Below the pieces are notes generated by a model that did not search any database, was not told the origin of the DNA, and saw nothing but the letters and a program-made list of their open reading frames with translations. This document shows positions 50,451 to 59,800 of a stretch of DNA of 64,000 nucleotides, piece by piece. The translations under genes and the position numbers were made by a program. Every line of letters begins with the position of its first letter. The stretch's first letter is position 1. The stretch comes from Sclerotiophoma versabilis (taxonomy: Eukaryota > Ascomycota > Dothideomycetes > Pleosporales > Didymellaceae): positions 1 through 64,000 of the forward strand of contig JAAROD010000026.1 in NCBI GenBank assembly GCA_012274445.1, read 5' to 3'.

Positions 50451-51811
50451 TTACTCACGTTTCTTAGGACGAACTACCAAAACAGAGTCATACTCATCAG
50501 TGTATGGAACGATATCCACAATCTCGCATCCTCCCTTTGCCAGTAGTGATCTCCATTGATCGATATTTCGTTCACGCGAAGCGACTTGGGCCATCATAGC
50601 AATGTCCATCATTGCTACATGCCTGTGCACCCCACGCTCGGGAAGCACCTTATCGTCGATAAGGATAAGAGAATCCTGAGTCATTGCCGGGACCAGTACC
50701 TCTAAAATCTGGAGACATCTGGTATCCGGGTAGTCATGGAAAATGTTCCGGTGATAGTAAAACTTCGCGCCTGCTATGGTGAGCTCATTTTCATGCTGAT
50801 TCCGCTCGCATTAGAAGCTTACCAGAGACTGCTTGTGGTTTGTAGAAGTCCTGCGCCATGATTTCCACCCCTTGGATAGGCTTTACGAGCTCTATCGCTT
50901 CCTTCATATCCTGCAAAATCACTCGTCCTTTGACATGAGGATAGGCATTCCTCAGCCCAACACACTGAATACCCATACTTCCACCTACGTCCACAAAGAG
51001 TACTTTGTCCTCAGCGGTACCGGAAGCCCATTTACCCAAGTATCTTTCCAATGGGAACTTACTGAGCCAGTCACCTCTGTGAGTTATCTGTAGCGCCCGA
51101 TGCAGATAATCCATGATTATTGGTTTTTCTTTCGCCCATACGAAAAATGGGAGAGAGGTGTTTTGAGCCTTATTAAAGGCGGTGGCCGTATTGGAATTGA
51201 TGTCCTGGTAGCCTCTTTGTAGTAGCAAGTCCGGAAGAGCATGATTAGTGGGACTTTGGACGTTGAATCTGCTGACCTATTACCAACCAACTTCTGAACA
51301 GTATTTCTGATGATAGACTAACGATAGATATATCCCTCCTTGCATATTATGGTCTGAGAGCGTCCTAGTGGTGGCATTTGCCGTGAAAACATCTTTGTCG
51401 CTTTCCACGAGCAGATTGACTGAAGCTAAGTACCTAAGGATTCGCCCTGCGAGGGCTTGTTAGGGTTATACGGTGAAAATATCGGTATTTGGTACCTAGA
51501 AGTGAAGGTGATCCACCCGTTTTCTCCACAAGCTCTTGAAGCGTCATAGGCTCCCCATGTTCTGTCAAGGTTTTGAAGAGGCCTAAATCAGCCGCTATAC
51601 GTGAGCCAACCGCTTGAAAGTCCTATCAATGTCAGCACATGAGCAACTAAGTATCCTTGGGGTATCATACCCAATTGTAGACTCGCATGATTGTTTCGAA
51701 TGGCGTTTCAAGCGAATGCTGGACTTTGATGAGCGCATCCTGAATATCACGGCGCTCTGCCTCGCTTGATTTCTCGGCAAGTTCATTGATTTGATGTATG
51801 ATGTTCTCCAT
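50451..51811 (-). CDS. SAM-dependent O-methyltransferase (plant/fungal family 2)
   Basis: Predicted 387-aa cytosolic enzyme from exons 51,811-51,671, 51,622-51,496, 51,446-51,323, 51,271-50,823 and 50,773-50,451. Introns are about 48-51 nt, and all splice phases agree. The N-terminal part is a dimerisation/helical domain. The SAM-binding motif DVGGSMG starts at Asp225. The YYHRNIFHDYPD block carries the likely catalytic base His293, and a late strand reads ILIDDKVLPE. This is the standard O-methyltransferase family 2 layout. Fusicoccin and brassicicene carry a methyl ether, so methylation of a hydroxyl on the oxidised diterpene is the natural inference. It converges on P450-4. Confidence 0.88.
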
Positions 51812-52309
51812 CGTTCTTGATACTGTAGTGAAGCGGTATTTGGTATCTGTGGAAGTGAACAGAGGGCACGAGGTTGTGCTAGGTGTTAAGCCGTAGCGTT
51901 CCCCGCAGTCTTAGCCTCACACCACCCTTATAAGGTAATTCATATGCATTCGGACCGTAGTCTGCGGAGAGAAGCATGATGAAATGCGCGTCCGCAGTCC
52001 GATTCTTATTCATAGTTAGTGGAGCTGATGTGGCAATGCATAGGCTTATTTGCCTTCGGCCTCACTTATCGTTTTTAGAAGAAAACAAGCACGGTCTGAA
52101 GCAATATCTAGGCAGGGGTAGTTCTCAAAGAGCCTAGTGCAACTATAGAACTATACCCTACTGCAGTAGTCCTTATTGAAAATGCCTCAGTTCCATCAGC
52201 TGGAATCAGAGGTGAACCCGAACCCTAAAGCCCTTGTACCATTCCGAAACTAGCTATGAAACCCCTCTTAAGCCCAGATCGATCTAATTCAAATCTCAAA
52301 GGCCGAGTG
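51812..52309. other. Spacer upstream of the O-methyltransferase
   Basis: About 500 bp of non-coding DNA that includes the O-methyltransferase promoter and lies 3' of the methyltransferase relic. I see no gene or repeat. Confidence 0.4.
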
Positions 52310-53030
52310 ATGTATCAGCAAAGAGCGTACCGGCCTCGGTGCATTCTTCGTTAATGGTCTTCAACGGAGGCGGGAAGCCGTAGGGAGATTTCTCGAGATT
52401 GATGGAGCGCCACATGCTGCACAAAAACTACTCGTCGTTGGAAGCTCGTTTGGTATAGGTTGTCGTGAGTAGATACTTTAAGCCGCTTTTCTTGAAGTTC
52501 TCAAGAGCTTTCATGACGTTTTCATATGGCACATGAACAAGGCAATCACGGCAGAAGATCAAATCTACTTCCAGGACAGGCCCCTTGGCAATGTCAAGCT
52601 GAAGAAATTCCTTCTCGGCGGAGCTGTATCGGCTCTTGTTGGTCTCGATAAGAGAATGCACAATATCGCCACCGATGTATCGAATCCCAGTGATTTTCAC
52701 AGTCTGCATCCAGTTAAAGTCTCCGCAAGGTGCATCAAGGAGGGACTTTACGCCGAACTCATCTAGCAGGGTCAAAAACTGTGCCGTACAGCTCTTGTCT
52801 GTCCCGTGGATGATCCTTGCCCAGAGCGAGATTCGACGCCACCGAATCCATTTCTTTCATAGATTTCGGTGAAGTTCAGAGGTAGAGTATGGGAGGGAGG
52901 TTTAAAATCAGGCTCCACATTAGCCTGCGTGCGGATTAGAGGTAGCTTTAGAGCGGGGTAGATCAGTGAATAAGATGGCAAAGAAGGTGATGGAGAAAGA
53001 TGCAGTTCTACTCATGAATGTCAATTTAAA
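52310..53030 (-). pseudogene. Class I SAM methyltransferase-like relic
   Basis: The minus strand carries NFTEIYERNGFGG followed by SRSGQGSSTGQT, then, in a different frame, SLLDAPCGDFNWM (SAM-binding Asp-x-x-x-Gly type loop), DLIFCRDCLVHVPYENV and later WRSINLEKSPYGFPPP. These are ordered blocks of one small methyltransferase family seen in bacteria and fungi. A frame break near 52,780 and an in-frame TAG at about 52,428-52,430 between the last two blocks destroy the gene. An ATG upstream (about 53,016) opens onto a signal-peptide-like hydrophobic run, but joins in yet another frame. It is not counted as a working cluster enzyme. Confidence 0.6.
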
Positions 53031-53605
53031 CTCTCAGTTTGGTCGAATGTCGGCACAGGCGCAGTTGAGAGACAGAAATGTAGAGCTGCCGTTCATACCT
53101 GCGATGTAAGACCTAGTGTGCGATCCGATGAAAGCGCTCAAGGCTATGCAGTTATGGGCTAGATAGATGACCTAGTCTTTAACATAACGTTACACTATCT
53201 TGCAGATCCGTTGGCGGCTTACAGGGAATACTCTGACAGCTTAGTGTACCTATAAAATCCCGCAAACCCGAAAGTCATTTGATTCTCTCGGAGAAACCCA
53301 TCAGTCATTCATCTACAGACAATCGTAACCCCCCGCACACAAGTCCTTTAAATAGAGACTTCGTGGGTCCCAAGCATGCCCAGTCGCCCTATGGTAACAA
53401 TTCATCCGAGAGAAATGAGCCGAAGCTTGGACCAATGGGAGCGGCCTTAGAACCCAGGGTCAAACGTGCCCACGTCCTTCAGACTTGTAATTTTCTAATA
53501 GACTCTTACAAGTTACAGTTGGTTTCATTCAATCGGTGTCACAAATCAATAGAATGAATGTGAAAGCTCTCAAAATGAAGAGTTATTGAGAAAAACCAAA
53601 TATGC
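53031..53605. other. Spacer between methyltransferase relic and diterpene synthase
   Basis: About 575 bp without a recognisable gene; an open 92-codon stretch (53,279-53,557) has no family features. It contains TTCTCTCGGAGAA at about 53,282-53,294, an imperfect palindrome with a CTCGGAG core. Confidence 0.4.
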
Positions 53606-56050
53606 CTAGAGTCGCATGGACTCCCATAGTGCTCTCATATGCACATTTACCGCCCCCAATTTGTCTTCGATAACCCCAATTTCCCCGCCAATCTCCGCGT
53701 GCAGCTCCCGAAGCACGGCACCAGTATATGCCAAGCTACCCGTCCTTTCCATCTGATCAAGAACAAGCAGCTTCTGTCTTCGGTTAAGGTGGCCTTGACA
53801 TTTCCGTGTAGAAAGCAGGTTGCGAGCAACAGGATTATCTGGCTCTTTGTGGAGAAGGTGAACCAACGGCAAAGAATACTTCCCCTCATCAAGATCCTCG
53901 CAATAACCCTTCTTATCTGTATACTCTGCAGATGTGAGGTTTTGGTAGTCGTCTCGTATCTGGAATGCTCGGCCTAGTAGCATAGATAGGTCCCGAAAGT
54001 TGACAGAAACTTCGTGGCTCGTACAACTGGCGAGGAGACATGAAAGCAGCTCAAACAAGGTCCCGGTTTCTTCGAAATGCACGTCAGTTCCTGCTTGATT
54101 TATCCTGGTAGAGGCAGCTTACTCTGATCGACCATTGTGACATATTCCTGCATGGTAGGACAGTGGAGGTTGTAGGTCCAGAACAAATCATAGCTCTGGC
54201 CGTCGAAAAGTCGCAGCAACTTCTCGATTACTAGAGACGCACAAAAACTGCTGAATGATTTTTGTACGCAGTCAATAGCTGCTATAATACAGAAGCTAGA
54301 GGAGTTGATGGTTTGAGCTGATCCAAAAATTGCATGAGCAGCCGGCTTGCCGCGGCGGAGCGAGGAGGAATCCTGAATGTCGTCGAGTCTCAATAGCTGT
54401 TAGATGCCAGTGACTTAAGTGACAGGTTCTAAATGTAAGACTCACAGTAAGGACGAGTTGTGAAGGAGCCTTGCAATCTCCTTCACCTTTACCACTGCCG
54501 CTTCGGGTGCTTTCATCCAGTGGTTGAGAGCATCGATGTAGTTGTCTCGAAACCCTTTAGACCCCAGAGAGCAAAGATAATCAAACGGCTCGAGTGCTAT
54601 CTACTCTTTAGTTAGTTAACAGTAGCCAGACCCGTTTGGAGTGAAGATAAAATTACTTTCGAACTAAATGCTCGTACTTCGCGATCGAATATAGGCCCAC
54701 GCAACGAAGAATCGACTTGTTGAGAGCTCAATAATAAGGAATGGCTCGTAGCTTCGTCAACCCGAAGTGGTGAGTCTCCTCTAGGCACAAAGTTGCTCTC
54801 TTTCTCTGGTACCCCGAACTCCATCCACTGGAGCTGCGTCTGGTTGAAGGAGTATTGCGGATGATAGCGTGGGCATGAGCGGCTCCAAACCACATTTCCG
54901 GAAATGCTATACTGCATTGCTTCGACGTATTTGCGAAGGTCCAGGGAGAGATGCTCGTCTCTTTGAACAGCCTACAAGATAAGTATGACATCACTTTTAC
55001 ACGTAACATTAACTCACCTTGACTGTCTCAACATACTCAGCCACGTATTCCCTGATGAGCGATGTGCAAACCTTCCTGGCCTCGTCTTCACTAACGCTGC
55101 GCTCATGCATAGTTACCCAAATCGCGTTCACAACGTGGTCTCGGCCGTTCTGGATAGCTGCCTCTCTCTCTAGTAAAGACGAAGACCTATAATCAGTGGT
55201 GCCTTGTATAACTTATCGGGTGAAGAACTTACCTTTCGGCCACGAGAAGAGATCATTAGTCAAGCTAACAGCAATCCAGGCTGCCTTTGTGAGTTCTCTA
55301 CATTGTTCCATTTCTTCCTTGGGGATCTTGAGTCCCATTCCGAATGTGACAACGCCATACCAGAACCTATATCTGCGGTCAGTTACGAGATTCAGAATGT
55401 GAAACGATGAGCTACTTGCATCTCGCCAACATCATGTATTCGGTACGGAATGTACTGATCCAGGCTCGTGAACACGGTGGAATGACAGCGGCTAGAGCCG
55501 ACTTCCTCAAACCGAGCCCACGCTGCCATTGTCGTCAGTGCGCATTCTCGATCGATAGTGAGCATCTCATGGAGCATTTTGGACTGTATCTTCGCTATGC
55601 CGCCCTTCATGGGCAGCAAGCCGTTGATGGATCCATTTCTAGCTCCTTCGATAAAGGCCTTCATCATCATGTTGTTTTCGATCTCAGCATGCTCGTATGT
55701 GGTATTCTCTGTTGCATCTACCGTACTCGTTTAGCTCGCCGCTATTCATGAATGTACCTCGATTACTTACCATCATACATAAATGCAAATTCATTGGCGA
55801 ACGAGATGATCTCTAATCGATCTGGTATGCACTCTGGAACGCAAACAGACATAAAACTCCATCGAGGCCCCAATGTCCCACGGTATTTCTTATTGTTGGA
55901 ATCGACATGTTTGCTCCATTGTTCGTGAGCTCTAATAGCTCCGCGGTCTTCGAAAGCAGTGTGATCGTGCATGCGCACGTCTATCCGATCGCACAAACCA
56001 TCGGTTTGGTAGGTCGTTTTGTCAACTACAGACGAGTAAATGAACTCCAT
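53606..56050 (-). CDS. Bifunctional fusicoccadiene-type diterpene synthase (terpene cyclase + prenyltransferase)
   Basis: The cluster's scaffold enzyme, predicted 687 aa. Exons are 56,050-55,771, 55,717-55,420, 55,366-55,233, 55,169-55,018, 54,971-54,657, 54,600-54,446, 54,388-54,123 and 54,069-53,606; all phases agree. The N-terminal class I cyclase domain has Asp93-Asp94-x-x-Glu97 (MYDDATEN) and an NSE motif N230-D-L-F-S-W-P-K-E238. After a Ser/Asp-rich linker, the C-terminal geranylgeranyl-diphosphate synthase domain has DDIQD (447-451) and DDYQN (573-577). The N-terminus (MEFIYSSVV, RGTLGPRWSF, VPECIPDRLE) closely resembles fusicoccadiene synthases. The prenyltransferase makes GGPP from IPP and DMAPP, and the cyclase folds it, most likely to a 5-8-5 fusicoccadiene. 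Intron 2 is GC-AG. The first motif ends in Glu rather than Asp. Confidence 0.93.
55367..55419 (-). other. GC-AG intron in the diterpene synthase
   Basis: On the minus strand the junction reads GAGAT|GCAAGT...ATATAG|GTTCTGG. Only this GC donor joins GEM to FWYGVV in frame. The GT two bases downstream (CAA|GTAGC) leaves the wrong phase. GCAAGT is the strong consensus used by rare GC-AG introns. The intron is 53 nt. Confidence 0.75.
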
Positions 56051-56609
56051 GATGCAGGAGCAATGTTCGAAGGATAATGATGATTGACAACGAGTATATG
56101 TTTGCGATACAGATCTCAACTAGAGCAACGAGGGATACGGTCAATCGAAGCGTTAGTGGAGTCTGCATGATTCAAATCCTACTAACGGGCTCCCTTCTAC
56201 CGCCCTCTAGCTGTTGATAACACACGGATTTGTAAGTGCCGGGGGCTTAAGCTGACGCCAACCTTCCAGGGTCTGCTCGGAGGCTCTCGGCATATTTCGT
56301 GATGAGATGTGGGGTGCGGAGACAGATGCACGAATGGATCCTTACGGCCCGACGCACGACGATGACCGAAGACGCTCCGCGATAGAAAGACGGTGTCCTA
56401 CTTTTCCATGTTTTGGGACTTCTACGGTCATCCGCGGTGCTTTTAGACTTGCTGTACGAAGTTTTGGAAGAGTTGACCATCGCCTCTTTGAGTCTTGATT
56501 CAGGTTGCTTGACACCCTGGCCTTTCGCCTATTGCCACTCTACCCTTTGTCGTCGATAACAGCTTATTCACTGTCGGAGCTTGAGTGGCTCGGTATTGTT
56601 AGTGCAGTC
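56051..56609. promoter_or_regulatory. Divergent promoter region, synthase / P450-5
   Basis: A 559-bp region between the divergent starts of the synthase and P450-5. It carries two CTCGG words in GCTCGGAGGCTCTCGG (about 56,275-56,290), CGG-containing words of the kind zinc-cluster regulators bind. This is suggestive only. Confidence 0.45.
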
Positions 56610-58424
56610 ATGGCCGCCATTCATCTGCTTCTAGGACTTTCCATCCTACTACTCGTCTATTGCTTTATTCTAGTTGTGTATCGTGTGTACTTTCATCCTT
56701 TGGCCGGTTTTCCTGGCCCAAAAATTGCTTCTGCAACGTTTTTGTACGAGATCGCGTGGGACTATTTTGGCCACGGAGCGTACCTGTTCCAGATTGAGAA
56801 AATGCACAAGAAGTATGGTAAGACGTCTCTTCAACCCTCGTTTGCTATACGCAACCTGACTGGGTTATCCTTAGGGCCTATTTTGCGCATCAATCCTGAG
56901 GAGCTATCTATACACGATCCGACATACTACAATACCCTCTACGTCACCGGAAGTGTTCGTCGCACTGAGGCATTGCCTAGCTTCGGCGATGGTATGGACT
57001 TTAACGGTACATGGCTCATACCATACTCGTCTGGCGTTCTGTAAATTGACTTTTTTGGCGCAGGGTCGCATGGAATGACAGTGGACCATGACCATCACCG
57101 TGCAAGGCGACAGCCTATGGAACGCTTCTTCTCGAAGCAGGGCATTTCGCGGATTGAGCCACACCTCGTTTATCTCGTCAGGGTTCTTGTTAGCAGACTT
57201 CAAGAGTTGCGAGGTACTCGCACGGTTGTGCGGCTAGATCACGTTTTCGCAGCACTTGCAGGCGACGTCATCATGGGTATCTGTATCGAGGACCCCCCAG
57301 AGCCGTATCTACTTCACCCTACCTTTAACCCTGATTGGTTCAGTCTGTTCCGTACATTGATCAAGTCCATGCCGGTCTTCATGAATTTCCCATGGATAAT
57401 TAGGTACGTTCTTACCTTCATTTTTCCAGCGCGCGTATTTTGGAGTTACTGGATCCTGATCACCGTAGGGTTGTGCGCCTGATACCTAATTCTCTTCTTC
57501 GAAAGTTAGATCCTAGAAGTCAAATGTTTCGAGACTGGAGGGACATGGCTGTAAAGCACATAGCCGAAGCAAAAGCAAGAAAGAATGCTAGGCAGAAGCC
57601 AGACGAAGCCGGAAGAACTGTACGGCACGAGACAATATTCTCCCAGCTTGTGGACAGTAAGCTTCCAGAGCATGAACTCTCCGTTGCCAGACTTGCATCA
57701 GAGGCACAGGTCTTGATGGGTGCAGGCACAGTGACTACTGCTCGTTCGATGGATCATCTGGCATTCTACATACTCCGCACGGAACGGGTCCTCAACCGTC
57801 TCCGAGATGAGCTCAGTCCTGTCATGGCTACATTCCCTGAGGAAGTTCCATCTTGGAAGGTGCTGGAACAGCTTCCTTACCTTCAAGCCTGCATCAAAGA
57901 GGGTCTCCGCCTTAGCCATGGCCTAATGCACCGGCTACCACGTCGCTCTCCAGATGTGGCCTTGCAATACAAAGAATGGGTGATCCCGCGCGGCGTAAGT
58001 ATTGAAAGACTCTTTAGTCGTTATACACAACGCTGACACTTTGTATAGACACCTGTTGGTATGTCTGCTTATTTGATGCATACCGACCCAGAAGTGTTTC
58101 CATGTCCTTTCGAGTTCCGGCCTGAGAGATGGTTGGGCGACATCCATCCGGATATGTATAGAAATTACGTTCCGTTCACAAGAGGCTCTAGGGCCTGTCT
58201 TGGAATCAAGTAAGTAGACCAGCTCGATGCCATCCTTATTGCAAAGCTAATGGGCTAGTCTTGCATATGCTGAAATGTCGCTGGTTATAGCAGCTCTCTT
58301 CTGCCCCAACGGTCCAAAGCTAAGTCTGTATGATACGGATGAAACAGACGCAGACCCTGCGTGCGCATTCTTGCTACCTCTCCCACGTCTAGACAGCAAA
58401 GGGATTCGAGTGTTAGTGAAATAA
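56610..58424 (+). CDS. Cytochrome P450 (P450-5)
   Basis: Predicted 510-aa mono-oxygenase from exons 56,610-56,817, 56,875-57,006, 57,064-57,403, 57,469-57,994, 58,049-58,209 and 58,259-58,424. Introns are 49-65 nt, in phase throughout. The ATG at 56,610 starts a strong membrane anchor (LLLGLSILLLVYCFILVVY) leading into FHPLAGFPGPK; an upstream extension begins only with TTG. DHDHHRARRQP is the C-helix region. The I helix is MGAGTVTTA, ExxR is EGLR, PERW is present, and the haem loop FTRGSRACLG holds Cys452. It belongs to a trichodiene-oxygenase/benzoate-hydroxylase-like P450 class and differs from P450-1 to -3. The divergent promoter shared with the synthase suggests co-expression and possibly an early oxidation. 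Confidence 0.88.
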
Positions 58425-58658
58425 GTCTAAAAGGACTGTGCAAAGACATAGCCTGCATTAGAAACAATTTCAAAGTATCGTCTCTAAGCGAGGATTTGTT
58501 CCTGCAGAATTGGTCCTATGTAGCTTTTGATTGTCCGATGAAGTGTTTACAGGTTTCCTCCCGAAGCAGAGACAAAAGGCTCAAGAATGCCTGTGTGTTG
58601 GATAGGTACATGGGGAATTTTAGCCCCTCTGGCCTCAATACCCTGTTCTGCTTGGAGT

Positions 58659-59349
58659 TCAGAATCCGTATCTCAGATAGTCCATGAAAGTGTGCTCCTC
58701 ATGGTTTGCTTGCCAATTCTTCTCGTTCTCCAATATGTCAGCCAGATGAGATTCCATTACACCATCAAGACCGTGAGAGAATTTCATCATCAGGGTATTT
58801 TCCAACATATCCTCGACAAAATCTTTTGCTTCATAATACATATCATCCGTCTCGGACTCAGGCATGTCGTATCTCGTGGTCAGTAGCTCAAACTGCTTTT
58901 CGCCATTGAACTTGGTTCTTGTTTGGTAAAGCCATATTTCCTTGAGACCAGGAAGTAGAAACATCCTGTGCAGGAAGTATTCGCGGCCAATGAAGCCGTC
59001 GCTAGGATCGATCAGGTCGCGAAGCCGCTCAAGACAGAGAACATGAGCGCCGTAGTCCATTATCGTTGTACCCAGAACAGTCATCTTGCGGTAGTTTATG
59101 TCTTTTGTAGGAGTATCGTACAAGGGTAGGTGACGGATCAGCGGGTGTTTGTGAAAGCCGGTGCTTTCCGTGGCACCTCCCCACACCTCCATGTAGATAC
59201 GGTGCCAGCGAGCCACTAGAGCATTGCCCTTGTTCGCCATCAAGAAGCAGGTTATGAGCGAGTCCACGTTAGGCCGACAAGGGAATATGACAGCAGCGAA
59301 CCCATAAACATTGGACGGGTCTTGTAGAACGCTCCAAATACAGTACTTA
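58659..59349 (-). pseudogene. C-terminal half of a capsular-polysaccharide-synthesis-type glycosyltransferase
   Basis: An uninterrupted minus-strand frame of about 230 codons begins without an ATG near 59,349 with YCIWSVLQDPSNVYGF. It continues through a block (NSLITCF-type, MANKGNALVARWHRIY) that in the GT32/capsular synthesis family directly follows the DXD region, and ends at a stop at 58,659. The N-terminal GGAW-D-x-D half is absent here but present, in the opposite orientation, at 28,165-28,609. The two halves meet within a few codons of the same point. The frame here has no breaks, unlike the other half. It is 3' to P450-5 in convergent orientation. Without a start or DXD motif it is unlikely to work. 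Confidence 0.72.
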
Positions 59350-59800
59350 TAGGTTTTTTTTCAACACCGCGTACGCCCCGTGACTTGATTAGTGATGAGG
59401 TGGGGCAATGCAACTAGATCTGTTTTGTTAGCGTTTGTACAGCAAATAGTATCCTAATGTCATCCTACATCGTTTAAAGAAGCTTAGATAGCTTAAATCC
59501 GCCTATTGCGATAGAACCTGGTGTTGTAGTTCAAATAGGACACTAATAAAAGCAAAAACGTCTAACTCTAGTAAGCAGTAATAGCATAAAACCTGGTAAG
59601 CGTCAGCAGAGCCCTCCACAGGTATTTAAGCAGGGATTAATCCTCCTGCACCTTCTACTCTGCTGTTAGCTATAAGGCGTGCGTATTGCTTATAAGACTG
59701 TACTCTGCAACAAAACGCTTGTAATCCTGGTTGTAGCAACACTGCCAGATCCTTCCTGAGCCCGATTTTTAAACCTAACCTAAGCTAGCTTGCATTCAAC
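59350..59800. other. Transition zone, ordinary to AT-rich
   Basis: Mixed composition, no gene recognised. TpA content rises to the right. It marks the right edge of the gene island. Confidence 0.5.

Noticed and set aside
53639..53977. Plus-strand open frame over the synthase's last exon
   Set aside because: It is the shadow of the synthase, whose spliced frame and motifs are decisive on the minus strand.
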